Shown one piece after another: positions 23,527 to 33,785 of a stretch of 64,000 nucleotides of DNA. The DNA is from Chiridota heheva (lineage: Eukaryota > Echinodermata > Holothuroidea > Apodida > Chiridotidae). The DNA lies in NCBI GenBank assembly GCA_020152595.1, contig JAIGNY010004475.1:2501501-2565500 (forward strand). The letters run 5' to 3'. A program made the translations under genes and the position numbers. The first letter of the stretch is position 1. Each line of letters opens with the position of its first letter. The notes below the pieces were generated by a model. That model did no database searches. It had not been told where the DNA came from and saw only the letters and a program-made list of their open reading frames with translations.

Positions 23527-23815
23527 AGATACAGTGGCTCAGTGGTTAATGAGTCATGCTTGTATGCGAATGGTACTGATTCTCACTGTGACCCCTGCCA
23601 TCTGCCCTTCAGGAAAACACTTCACTCTGCATGCTCCAATTCACTCAGCTATAAAATGAGAACCAGCACTGCTGGGAAGTTGACCTGTGATGAACTGGCA
23701 TCCTATCTTGAGGGAGTCATGTGCTCTCATCCACTTATGCCAAGGAAACCGGGGATGAGCACCGGCCTGATGGGCCTTGTTTGCCCTAGTATGGATTTAA
23801 CTTAACTCTTCTACA
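23527..23815 (+). repeat. SINE-like element (tRNA-like head), + orientation
   Basis: It begins CAGTGGCTCAGTGGTTAATG, a tRNA-like A-box region, and continues through the reverse complement of the family seen at 24225 and 8495 (AAAACACTTCACTCTGCATG, GTTGACCTGTGATGAACTGG, CATCCTATCTTGAGGGAGTC, CCACTTATGCCAAGGAAACC). It ends near TATGGATTTAACTTAAC, also found at 8841. No long open frame is meaningful here. Confidence 0.75.
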
Positions 23816-24224
23816 AGTAGGAAAACAAATTGCATAAACACATGGAACACAAAGAGCTAAATTTCTGATTCTTTTTTAAATTTTCTTTAACATAAATAAA
23901 CTTTCATTGTTTTAAGCAATCAATTTGCTTCTTATTTGTACCCTTTTGTACAGAACCATAAGTTTTATGTGATGACAAATGTGTTCATTTGAATACTGAA
24001 TCAAAGAAACGGAAGGAGATCAAATAGTGTACGGAGCAATATTTTAAGTTGGGTAGTTTAGTAGTATTGTATGAATGAGGGATCAGGTGTGGGATTAGGT
24101 TTTATAAAGCTGTTAATTTCAGGGCATCCTTCACTTTCTTGTATTCAAATAGATTGAAATTCACCCTCTTCCCCAGGAGCACTGTCATTAAAAAAGTTAC
24201 TGGGTAGGTAAAAGGTTAAATCCA

Positions 24225-24485
24225 TCTGCGCCTTTAGGCCCATAGAACGGTGCTTATCCCTGGTTTCCATGGCGCAAGCAGATGAGAGCACATGACTACC
24301 CTGGACAGGATGCCAGTCCATCGCAGATCAATTCTAAGTAATTCTGGTACTCATTTTTTAGCTGAGAAGTCTGGAGCAAATGGAGTAAAGTGTCTTACTC
24401 AAGGACACAGTGCAGCACTTGTTGCAAGGATCAAACTCTGTACCTTTCACATACTAGCAAGACTCCTTAACTACTACACCCCTTA
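24225..24485 (-). repeat. SINE-like element, minus orientation
   Basis: It shares GGTTTCCATGGCGCAAGCAG, ATGCCAGTCCATCGCAG, TCTGGTACTCATTTTTTAGC and GTGTCTTACTCAAGGACACA with 8495-8860. The tRNA-like end (AGACTCCTTAACTACTACAC on the + strand) lies at 24460-24485, and the copy at 23527-23815 is in the opposite direction only 400 bp away. Confidence 0.75.
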
Positions 24486-24584
24486 TGATCATCCAAGTGC
24501 ATCTTATTTCAAAACAACTTAAAGATTGTTCTTTTCAGGATTTTCTGTACTTTCAAAGAGCTTGTGAAACAGCTTAAAACAACT

Positions 24585-24815
24585 TATTCCACCTGATCTA
24601 ATTCTTATCCTCCATTTTCTATCTTAACTTCCAATCCTAGCTTTCCTTTTTTATCTTTATTTGCACCTTTATTATTTTTATTTTTGTTCTCTCCTTCCTA
24701 TCCCCTCTCCCTCTCCCAACCATGTCTGTCCTAAATATGGCACCTTTAATTTTTAACACCCTCTTGGCACATTTGACTCTTGACTGTCAGTGCCGTTAAA
24801 CATCAAACTAAATCA
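24585..24815 (+). repeat. LINE 3' end fragment
   Basis: A pyrimidine-rich segment (CTCTCCCTCTCCCAACCATG) leads to CTTGGCACATTTGACTCTTG and CAGTGCCGTTAAACATCAAA. This is a diverged version of the LINE 3' terminus at 20610-20690. No coding part remains. Confidence 0.65.
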
Positions 24816-26590
24816 AGCTTGTTGGACAGAAAATCTATGTAGTTTTCAGACTTCTCTAGCTTTTCACATTGAATGTATTACATGTAAGCTTAAAGTTGTC
24901 AAAAATCCCTAACAAAACAAAAGTTGGAAATAAATTGAGGATTTTTAAGATTTGATACTTACTGTAAGTCTGGTTTATATCATTTGGAATTTACAATGTT
25001 GTGTTCCCAACAATACAAAAATTCTTCTATAGGAATTTCCAGAAATTATTTAAGTTTTAAATTGGCAGCCTCTGAATTTGTTCAGAGGGATACTGTAACT
25101 TGCATTTTGTGTTCAGAATAAGGACCTTTATAACTGCAATTTACGATGGTATATTAGTGCCATTGAGAAAGAAAGTCTGGACTGTTTATGAAGAAAAAAT
25201 TGTCTGCTTTGAAGAGAAAAATAGTTTGCTTTTTTAGAAACATATGTTAATTAGTAATTACAGATTGTTTTTAAAATAGAACCAACTTGTTTAAGTATCT
25301 TTGATCATTGGGAAACCCCATGCACCCAGACGAATTATAAGACCTATGTCAGTTACTCTGCTCTGTAATGGTAGACTGGACACGTAAAAGTTAGTTGTTC
25401 AAATAGTAGACTAAAGCAGAAAACAATGGACATTAAGTCATTTATAACAGATGATAAGTTTGATTAAAACAAATTTTGGTAAGAATTCATGGAAAAATAA
25501 ATTCACATACTCATATACAGTACGTGTATAGTATGTGTGCGAGTACAAAAGGCTGCAGAGTATGAGTACAGAGGTCATGAGTATGAGAACTTGCATTTCA
25601 AATTTGGCTGTATGAGTACAAAAAATTGTACACGAATACGAGTATTTACTCGAGTTACTACAAGTCTGGTAGGTATAGTGGTGGTTATGGTGTTCTAATC
25701 CATTTGACCATTGTGAGCTCAGTGTTCTCGCCATTGTGTGTTCAAATAGTTAATCAGTTTGAAAACTTTGGGATGTTTAATGGATAGTTAAGTAGTCAAG
25801 CACAATCGTGCTGTTTCTTCAAAGTACTATTTGTATATTTGTCCTCTGTCATTCAAGATTGACAAATGCAATCATCAAACTAATCCTTTATCACTGAAGC
25901 AAAATGGGGTTAAATTTCCCTAATTTAACATCTGATTTTGCTTTTGTTTGATCTTCTCCACACATGTTTATTGTTTATGATCAATTTGTTGTTTATTTGT
26001 TCATTAGTAGTTTTACACCCTTTGTCAAAGTTATTGTATCTTGATTATGATATTAATCTCTAATGTTTAACATTTATATATCATAATGTGATACATGTAT
26101 GTTTTGGATGTAGCAAAAGTAATTGTAGATTCTGTACATATAGATTTAGTTTAACTCAATTTTACTGCTGTTTTGATGTTGTAAGATATCAATGGATTGA
26201 TCAGTTTTCACTGTAATTGACAATACCTACATACCTTCTAATAACTCACATGTTAATCATGTTTTGGTTTATGAGTTATATGATACATCTTTATTAATGT
26301 GCTAAAAGAAAGCTTAGTACATTGTTATGTTGATAAGGTTTGGTCATTTCAAGTCAAGGGAAGCATATACAATGATGCCATAACCAGAATTCAACAACTG
26401 CAAAGATTAATACATCCAAATTATTTCATTTTAATTCACTCTTTCACCTCATTTTAGATCAAACTATTTGAGAAATCTTGTCATCAGATTAACATCTTTG
26501 AATTGCCTTTTAAATATGTCGTAGTTATATTTCTTTGTTGTTATTATCTCCTTCTGTATTTTCACTGTACCCTAATGTTTCTCATAACCA
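24816..26590. other. Intron 6 sequence, nothing recognised
   Basis: AT-rich, with no convincing gene, RNA or repeat. A run of TATGAGTAC/GTACGAGTA words near 25500-25640 is a weak, diverged repeat. Confidence 0.45.
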
Positions 26591-26594
26591 GGCC

Positions 26595-26942
26595 TTAACC
26601 CTTACTCTACCAGCACTTTTTTGAAAATGCGCTCGGGAGGCGGGGCCAAAGACGGGTCACCCAAAACGGCGATAATATCGCTGCGTGGTAGAGTAAGGGT
26701 TAATCAAGGCGTGATTATTGAAGGGTCCTTTGTCTTCCAGGCAGAAGAGTCGGGCCCTTCAGCTTTCGTGACCGCTGGGCGCCCACCGATCATGCTGCCT
26801 ATATTTTCGGGTTGGCGATATGTCGCGGGTTGATTAACCCTTACTCTACCAGCACTTTTTTGAAAATGCGCTCGGGAGGCGGGGCCAAAGACGGGGCACC
26901 CAAAACAGCGATAATATTGCTGCGTGGTAGAGTAAGGGTTAA
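26595..26942. mobile_element. Composite TTAA-flanked MITE, copy 2
   Basis: Two 101-bp hairpin units at 26599-26699 and 26838-26938 are each bounded by TTAA (26595-26598, 26700-26703, 26834-26837, 26939-26942). Each starts CCCTTACTCTACCA and ends TGGTAGAGTAAGGG. They enclose a ~130-bp spacer that is the reverse complement of the spacer at 13278-13417 (GTCGCGGGTT, TATATTTTCGGGTTGGCGA). So the whole is spacer DNA capped by two self-complementary units. Confidence 0.85.
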
Positions 26943-28055
26943 AAGTTTAGGCCTACCTTCCTTGACATTCAGTCTTATTATGATTTAGGTGCGTCAACTT
27001 TGCTTATGCCAAACCTAGCCTCAGATATGCTACTTTATATTGAACTGCCAAGACCATCAATTCAAATCTCAGTTTTTGAATGTGGAAACATATATTTAAA
27101 AAAATTACTGATTCACTTGCAAGCTGTCATAACTCCTTCAACACATGGTATAAATGTACTAAAAATGTTCTTAAAATATATATAGTTTGTAATAGTATTT
27201 TTGGGGTAAGAGTTTTTTTTTTTATTGATAATGCATGTGGTGTCAAGCTAACTAAATGCACTTCGGCAAGAAAGGTTTCAAAGTGGGATTAAAGAATGAA
27301 AATTAAAGATTAATGTTGAGGTGTAGTGTTGATATGTGTATTTGATGCATGGACAAAGGACTTTGTCACGAGTAGAATGACTTGATTTTAGGAGGGTCAT
27401 TCGCGAGTGCAAAGTCATTTAAACTGTGCATTAAATACACATATAAACACGATGCCAAAACATTAATCTCTTTACAAAATGTTCTTGTTAGGTTGCTCAA
27501 AAATGCAAAAAAGAATGAAAAACGGAAAATTTTACGTACAATTTGTTTTCTTTGTTAAGAAATTCACCTGTTGCAAAACTGGACTAAGCCAAACACTGAA
27601 GGTCATGTATTACGTGAATTTAATGCACAGGTCGTGACAATGCAAATGTTTCATTGAAATTTGATACCCATTTTCAATACATGGTTTTTATTTTTTCCTA
27701 CTGAAAAAACATGATCATACAGGACTAAGACTAACAACTGGTATAATTTATTGGGGTTTTCTTCTGTATGCAGCAAAACCCAGTTCTTTATTGATTTTGG
27801 GGTCTCTTTGGGTCCTTCCTTAGCATTAAACTCTGGTAGAACTTTCTTGGATCTTTTACGTAACTGATAGTTCAACTGTAATTCAATGAAAAGTCATAAA
27901 ATAGACAGTTTATTTCTTCAAAATATATTCATCTTCCTGTCTCAAAATTATAATGTTGAGTATTGTGATTTCAACATAAACAAATATATGTATGAGACCT
28001 GCATGGAAGAAATTTAAATTCAAAAATCAAAAGTTCTGTAAACATTTTGTCACTC
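26943..28055. other. Intron 6 sequence with one foldback element
   Basis: Apart from the foldback element at 27292-27492, nothing recognisable is present. Confidence 0.45.
27292..27492. mobile_element. Foldback (long hairpin) element
   Basis: The two halves are imperfect reverse complements over about 85-90 bp each: GTGTTGATATGTGTATTTGA (27328 on) pairs with TTAAATACACATATAAACAC (to about 27451). AAAGATTAATGTT pairs with AACATTAATCTCTTT outside it, and CACGAGTAGAATGAC pairs with GTCATTCGCGAGTG near the centre. The loop is about 14 bases. This structure fits a foldback MITE; target-site duplication is not clear. Confidence 0.75.
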
Positions 28056-28059
28056 CTAT

Positions 28060-28650
28060 TTGTAAAAAGGGTGTCACTCCTAAAGGGTGACTACAGTTTG
28101 CCTTGTAAACTATAGGCCAGTGAGTCTTACTAGTGTTGTGTGCAAGGTCATAGAGTTCATTGTTAAGGATGTTGTACTAGATCATTTACTGGTCAATAGT
28201 TTCTTGAATTTGTCCCAGCATGGGTTCTTACCTAGAGGTCTTGTGTTTCTAATTTATTGGAGTTTCTTGATGATGTTACTAAACTAGTTGATTCTGGTCA
28301 GGTTCCATTGGGCAAGCTTATGATGAAAACAAGGGTGCTTGGTGTGGAGGGAAAGTTTGCCAGTTGGATATATTCTTGGTTAGTTGACGGGTCACAAAGA
28401 GTTGTTGTTAATGGTTAAGTATCTCCATGGAAGAAGGTTACTAGTGGTGTTCCTTATGGTTCTGTATTGGGTCCGCTTCTTTTCCTAATCTACATTAATG
28501 TGTTTCCCTTGGCTCCAGGATTTGTAAATTTGCTAATGACACTAAGCTGTACAGGATTGTTGATGATGCTAGGGATTCTTCACTTTTGCAAAGTGATATG
28601 GATAAGTTAGTTTCTTGGTCCCAAACATGGCAGATGTCATGCTTGTAAAT
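28060..28650 (+). pseudogene. LINE reverse transcriptase fragment
   Basis: It starts in NYRPVSLTSVVCKVIE, the conserved fingers motif of non-LTR reverse transcriptases, followed by QHGFLPRG and, in another frame, LLEFLDDVTKLVDSGQVPLG. Later come FASWIYSWLVDGSQRVVVNG and VTSGVPYGSVLGPLLFLIYI (motif B, with the usual Gln of VPQGS replaced by Tyr). Several frameshifts and stops make it dead. The motif A aspartates and motif C are degraded. It is a different copy from those at 2045-3110 and 19936-20690. Confidence 0.88.
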
Positions 28651-28654
28651 ACAA

Positions 28655-29330
28655 TATCTAAAGAACGATAAACTGGATTCAAGTCATATGTCATACACAG
28701 ATTGTCCATGGTCCGTAGATGTGCCCTATTGTTTTTGGTGATGATGTCATGCATATTAATGAGTATGCAGGGCTTAATGTAAAATTTTGAAATGTCCATA
28801 TTATAACAACCACATATATGTTTTGTTTCACATTTGGTACAGTTATGATGTTTGCTAATGTGTACATGTTCATGGTATAAAGTATGCATAGTGGGCTGGG
28901 CTTAAAATGATTTTGCTGAAAAAAGCTTGTATTCATGGTATCTAAAGAATGATAAACTGGATTCAAGTCATATGTGATACACAGATAGCCCATGATCTAT
29001 GGATGTGCCTTATTGGTTTTGGTGGTGATACCATCCATATTAATGAGTAGGCGAGTAGGCGGGGCTTAACCTAAAATTCTTTAAATATGATACATGAACA
29101 ACCATATGTCTGTTTTGCATCATACTTGCTATAATGATTTTGTTAATTATTGTTTACATGGTAGTGTTGTCAATAGATATGTCTATTTTATTGATCTGCA
29201 TCATGCATGGTGGTCGTGGCTTATGAATAAATATCTTGGAACAAATATTTCATGATATGCAATGACGTGACAATTAATACGAAACTTGCAAATCAATCAG
29301 CAAATGAAAAAAAGCATCGGAACCACAAAA
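28655..29330. repeat. Satellite-like ~285-bp repeat family, copy group 1
   Basis: Recurring blocks are ATCTAAAGAACGATAAACTG, GATTCAAGTCATATG, CCATGGTCCGTAGATGTGCC, TGATGTCATGCATATTAATG and GGGCGGGGCTTAA-like words, each about 285 bp apart. The 3' end (TTATTGATCTGCATCATGC through GCATCGGAACCACAA) matches 57380-57527 closely, so copies share a defined terminus near GCATC-GAACCACAA. Confidence 0.8.
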
Positions 29331-29395
29331 CCTTTTGGTTGGGTTTTGTTACCTACATGTACATGTAACTCACAATAACTTAACATTCCATACAG

Positions 29396-29557
29396 GGCGG
29401 TCTGCAAATGTGGTAAAGGCTCTTCATGTGATCGGAGCAAAGAGGTGTAATCCTCCCACACCAGCATGCAAGGATGGATGCAGAGAGGGCGGGACTTACA
29501 ACGGCTCCTCCCCTGAAGATGAACAAACCCCTCCTATTCTTTCTGATTGTGAAAAAA
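29396..29557 (+). CDS. PLA2G6: PLA2G6 coding exon 7 (linker)
   Basis: The acceptor CCATACAG ends at 29395 and the donor GTAAGT starts at 29558. With the phase-1 G from exon 6 it reads GRSANVVKALHVIGAKRCNP, matching human AILTLLRTVGAEYCFPP. Then a Gly/Ser/Pro-rich stretch (DGCREGG, SSPEDEQTPPILSD) follows, as in the variable linker between ankyrin and catalytic domains. Correct phase across a 12.3-kb intron supports the call. Confidence 0.92.
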
Positions 29558-29684
29558 GTAAGTGGGTCACATAACATTTTGATTTTGTGAATTTGTAATT
29601 CGTTTGCTTGTAAGAGGCCTCACAAATGGATAAACTTAAAAATCCAATCCTTCCCCAAACCATTAAGACTGATATAACTGCTGT

Positions 29685-29880
29685 TTCCATGGTGGTGCAA
29701 GCACATGAGTGTTAGTGCCTCTCTGTGGAAGGGACGCATGATACCTCGCCAGCCACACTGGGGCTCATTTACAGCTGAGTAGATCGTAGCAACGTGGAAT
29801 AAAGTGTCTTTGTCAAGGATACAATTACGGACTCATGCTTGGAACAGATCCCAATACCTTTTAAATACAAGTTTTGTCTT
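29685..29880 (-). repeat. SINE-like fragment
   Basis: It contains GTTTCCATGGTGGTGCAAGC, ACAGCTGAGTAGAT and AAAGTGTCTTTGTCAAGGAT, diverged versions of the blocks in 24225-24485 and 8495-8860. It lies in intron 7. Confidence 0.6.
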
Positions 29881-29946
29881 TTCCTATGTTTCTTCAGGTA
29901 TTAAATCCGAATTCTCTAGATTCAGTCTTATGTCCGCCAACATACC

Positions 29947-30298
29947 AAGTACCGTATTTAACGTAATAACCGCCCAGGGCGCTTACAAAAATAAAATTGC
30001 ACCACTTTTTAGGCCCAAGGTTTTTTCCTAATAATTGCCCATGCTCAGGCGGCGTATAGTGTGCTATTGGAATTACCCTGTACAAAACTGTGAACTGGTT
30101 ATGTACTAGCCCCACAATAACCAACACGAAATCCTCATGAGCATTACACGCAAAATTAACAAATAATGTAGCAAAACATGGGTATTTGAAGTCCTCAAAT
30201 TAATCAAATGAATTATGTTATCAGTCAAAACATGTTAGGTGGGTGCTTATTAGAGCAGGAGCGCTTATTACGTCGAATACCGTACTTTAAGTATTAGA
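29947..30298. mobile_element. MITE with AGTACCGTATT terminal inverted repeats, copy 1
   Basis: The left end is AGTACCGTATTTAACGTAAT; the right end, read in reverse complement, is AGTACGGTATTCGACGTAAT, a ~27-bp imperfect TIR. The 350-bp body (TTTTTAGGCCCAAGGTTTTT, AGCCCCACAATAACCA, ATGAATTATGTTATCAGTCA) matches 31504-31740. Just inside the right end is GTGCTTATTAGAGCAGGAGC, the seed of the minisatellite in copy 2. No coding capacity; superfamily unknown. Confidence 0.85.
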
Positions 30299-30437
30299 CG
30301 TCTCTAGCTTATAGTTTTTATATCAGTCATTAGTATGCAAATTTAAGAGCTAAAACCTGCATATTTTCTTCTTGGAATAAGATCAATATTTTACTTCCTT
30401 ATCCTTTAGAAGTTGTTTGTTTTATTCTTTTGAACAG

Positions 30438-30722
30438 CCTATGATGAATTCTTCTCTTCAACTATTGACACCTTGGTGACCTGCGGGTCATTATTGAAGA
30501 GAAGTAGCAGCTCCGCCGACGAAACTGATTCACCAGCGCAAGAGGAACACTTCCGTGAGAAAGATACAGTTCTTTGTCTGGATGGTGGCGGTATTCGTGG
30601 TTTAGTTCTAATTCAACAGCTGGAAGCGATTGAAAAGTTTACTGGACAAAGAATTGTAGATTTGTTTGATTGGATTGCAGGGACCAGCACAGGTGGCATC
30701 TTAGCCATTGCTCTAGCATATG
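30438..30722 (+). CDS. PLA2G6: PLA2G6 coding exon 8 (catalytic core, nucleophile)
   Basis: The exon carries a Ser-rich linker ([18 protein letters not shown]) and then the start of the patatin-like domain: [20 protein letters not shown], with DGGGIRG as oxyanion loop, then [20 protein letters not shown] with the GTSTG nucleophile elbow. The catalytic Ser codon is AGC at 30686-30688, about residue 547 of the joined protein. Human has DGGGVKG and the same GTSTGG. Acceptor TTTTGAACAG and donor ATG|GTAAGT keep phase 1 on both sides. Confidence 0.98.
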
Positions 30723-31290
30723 GTAAGTTTAGTCTAGTTTGAAATAAAATCATGTCTTTCTAGTAATAATAGGGTTTGACTTATGGTACCAAAGGTGAGG
30801 GAACAGGGAGATATGGCACCCAAATTAAAGATGTTTTAAGAAAATATATTAATATTGAGAAAAATAGTCAAAACATCAATTTCAATATTAAGATATTTAT
30901 CAACGAGGATATTACCAAGCATGGATCTTCCCAGAAACAAATACTCTTTCATTTAAGAGATTCGTAGTAGAAATTTAAATGAATCGGCATTTTCCATGCC
31001 AAAAAATCCATATTTCTGACATTCTATTTCCAAAAGAATTATCTTTTGTCAAAATTCAATAAAGCAACATGCATACTGAGTGCCTAGATGGATGCATGCG
31101 CACCAACTACCCACAAAGGATTCATTTGGGGATGATTCCAGATGACTTTGCTTGGTTTCTGTTCAATTTTGAAACTTATATGCAAATTTATTGAAAACGT
31201 CACTGATGTATTCATGTATTGTCTCTGAACAGCTTGAGAAATATCTTTATATCTAAGAACAAGAAATCTATTATGTTCAATCAATAATAG

Positions 31291-31441
31291 GTTACTCTGT
31301 CAAGGAAACCAAGAAGATATATTTCGCACTAAAAGATGCTGTTTTTCAAGGAAGTAGGCCTTACCTCTCAGAGAACTTTGAAAACTTCTTAAAAGAATGT
31401 TTTGGAGAGACTTTAACCATGGACCAACTAAAAGGACCAAA
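31291..31441 (+). CDS. PLA2G6: PLA2G6 coding exon 9 (catalytic domain)
   Basis: Encodes GYSVKETKKIYFALKDAVFQ, then GSRPYLSENFENFLKECFGE. The human counterpart is [20 protein letters not shown] ... LEEFLKREFGE. The acceptor AATAATAG ends at 31290, with a weak pyrimidine tract. The donor is GTGAGT at 31442. It enters in phase 1 and leaves in phase 2. Confidence 0.96.
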
Positions 31442-31503
31442 GTGAGTGTTTTTATTGAAAGAATTACTGACAGTCTTGATTTGACTGACGTACTTTTATA
31501 TTT

Positions 31504-32286
31504 TTGAATACCACATTTAACGTGATAAGTGCCTGACACTTACACAAATAGAATTGCACTACGTTTTAGGCCCAAAGTTTCTTCCTTATAAGTGCCCATG
31601 CTCCTGGGCCACGTACAGTGTGCTATTCGAACTGCATTGTGTAAACTTGTTCTATGCTATAGCCCCACAATAACCACCACAAAAATGTCTTCAAATTAAT
31701 CAAATGAATTATGTTATCAGTCAAAAAATGTTGGGTAGGCACTTATTAGAGCAGGGGCATTTATAAGAGCAAGGGCGCCTGTTAGAGCAGGGGCGCTTAT
31801 TAGAGCTGGGGCGCTTATTAGAGCAGGGGCACTTATTAGAGCAGGGGCACTTATTAGAGCAGGGGCACTTATTAGAGCAGGGGCACTTATTAGAGTAGGG
31901 GCACTTATTAGAGCAGGGGCACTTATTAGAGCAGGAGCTCTTATTAGACTCTTATTAGAGCAGGGGCGCTTTATTAGAGCAGGGGCGCTTTATTAGAGCA
32001 GGGGTTATTAGAGCAGGGGGCGCTATTAGAGCAGGGGCGCTTTATTAGAGCAGGGGCGCTTATTAGAGCAGGGGCGCTTGTTAGAGCAGGGGCGCTTATT
32101 AGGCAGGGCTCTTATTTATTAGAGCAGGGGCGCTTATTAGAGCAGGGGCGCTTATTAGAGCAGGGGTGCTTATTAGAGCAGGGGGCGCTTATTGTTAGAG
32201 CAGGGGCGCTTGTTAGAGCAGGGGCGCTTGTTAGAGCAGGGGCGCTTATTAGAGCAGGGGCGCTTAATATGTCGAACACGGTATAA
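31504..32286. mobile_element. MITE with AGTACCGTATT-type ends, copy 2, internally expanded
   Basis: The body matches copy 1 (TTTTAGGCCCAAAGTTTCTT, AGCCCCACAATAACCACC, ATGAATTATGTTATCAGTCA). The right end is CGCTTAATATGTCGAACACG followed by GTAT. Between the body and the right end, where copies 1 and 3 have only one or two units, lies the ~530-bp 18-bp minisatellite. The left end begins about 60 bp after exon 9. Confidence 0.82.
31733..32268. repeat. 18-bp minisatellite (GCAGGGGCGCTTATTAGA)
   Basis: About 29 units of GCAGGGGCGCTTATTAGA with GCAGGGGCACTTATTAGA variants grouped in the left third and CGC variants on the right. A few units have 1-4 base indels. It derives from the subterminal sequence of the surrounding MITE. 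Confidence 0.93.
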
Positions 32287-32289
32287 TGA

Positions 32290-33090
32290 TTTGGATGCCA
32301 AGTAAGTCGATTCTCCTCGATGTTGTATTTAAGTGTGTATGATTTCGTAAGATTTACTGTAGTTTCCCCAATTTTTATCATTACAAAGATATTATTTTAT
32401 ATTTATTGGATTATTAATCATTTAATTGATTATTTTAGTGAAATGCCTTTTGTCAGTACAAAATTTGTTTCTGTTTATCAACAGAAGATTGATGAAAACT
32501 AATCTTAATCTTAATCTTAGTAAGAATTTAATATAGCACCGCTAGTATCAAAATAATAATCAGCCGTGCTGTACATGCACAGAATTGATACACATCCACA
32601 TGCAAATACAAATATACGAACAAAAATAATAGCATAATGGTGCCAGTGAAATTAGGAATTATAGCACAATGTTAGTAAATAAGTTTTCAAACCTTTTTTG
32701 AATGAACGTATTGGTTATGTTTCTGAGATTTAATATGAAGGAATGACCAGGATCATTGTTTTTGACTTAGTATTTTATATTTGGATTGCTGTGATGATCT
32801 TAAGTTTCTAGAGGGGTCAAAAGGTCATCACAATATAGCCAATTCAACTCTAGCTTTGAACGCTTGTAGAATCATTTTGAAGTTAATGCTATGTTCGACC
32901 TTGAACCAGTGCAAATCTTCAAGAATAGGTGCACTATATATTTACATTGCAAAATGAAGAGGACTTACTCGCATGACCTCTTTTTTTCACAGGAAGCAAT
33001 TTTTTTTCCTTAGGAGTAATTGTCCATCAATCATTTACAGTTAATGCACATTATTGCCTCAGGCATTATGATACAGAGCTACTTTTATCA
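32290..33090. other. Intron 9 sequence, nothing recognised
   Basis: AT-rich intron without repeats or domains that I can identify. Confidence 0.45.
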
Positions 33091-33153
33091 CCAGTTTGAA
33101 AACAAACTAATCACCAGTTTGAAAACAAACTAATCACCAGTTTGAAAACAAAC
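33088..33153. repeat. 23-bp tandem triplication
   Basis: ATCACCAGTTTGAAAACAAA followed by CTA is present three times without visible change, which points to recent origin. Confidence 0.85.
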
Positions 33154-33409
33154 TTCTCCCACTAAGACACCTAACACAGATGAGTGATTTCAGTCACAAA
33201 AGTGCCTTGATTATTCAGCTCTGGCTTTGTGTAATCTTATACACACAAATAACCTTGGGCTACTTGGCTGTGGTGTGCATGGGAATGGCAGATAAACAGC
33301 CACTGTTTTGAATGGAAACACAATACACTAAACAGGAAGTTGGGTTGGTAATTGTCATAATTGAGCTTCCAGGATTAACTCAGGTGTTGGGTGCAGGTAA
33401 GTTTAAACA

Positions 33410-33545
33410 GAAAATTAGCAAATGTAACAAAACTCGAGTATTTTTAAGTTTTTAAATTAATCAAACAATTTATGTTATCAGCTATAAAATGTTGGGTGAG
33501 CGTTTATTAGAGCAGGGATGCCTAATACGTCAAATACAGTATTTG
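33410..33545. mobile_element. MITE with AGTACCGTATT-type ends, copy 3 (5'-truncated)
   Basis: AATTAATCAAACAATTTATG, TTATCAGCTATAAAATGTTG, a single TTTATTAGAGCAGGGATGCC unit and the end TAATACGTCAAATACAGTAT match the right half of copies 1 and 2. The left half is missing. It lies about 105 bp upstream of exon 10. Confidence 0.75.
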
Positions 33546-33648
33546 CATATTTTCTTGAATAGCTAGAACTGGAAATTTGAGAAGCTGTCATTTTTATCTT
33601 CAATGTTTAGAGTAAGTTCATGAAGTTTTAAACAATCTTTCATTGCAG

Positions 33649-33785
33649 GATTTTGGTTCCTGGCTGCATCAGTGATCGTAATCCTCCAGCCCTGCATTTT
33701 TTCAGGAACTTCCCGCCCCCAGAATGCTCCTCCTCCAAAGCTGCAGCGTATTTTCCAGGCTACCAACCCCCACCTGAGCCAAAAG
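33649..33785 (+). CDS. PLA2G6: PLA2G6 coding exon 10 (catalytic domain)
   Basis: Encodes KILVPGCISDRNPPALHFFR, then NFPPPECSSSKAAAYFPGYQ and PPPEPK. Human has [20 protein letters not shown] ... LRPPAQPS at this place. The acceptor CTTTCATTGCAG ends at 33648 and the donor GTACCT leaves a single G (phase 1). The next exon's strong acceptor needs phase 2; see exon 11. Confidence 0.95.
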
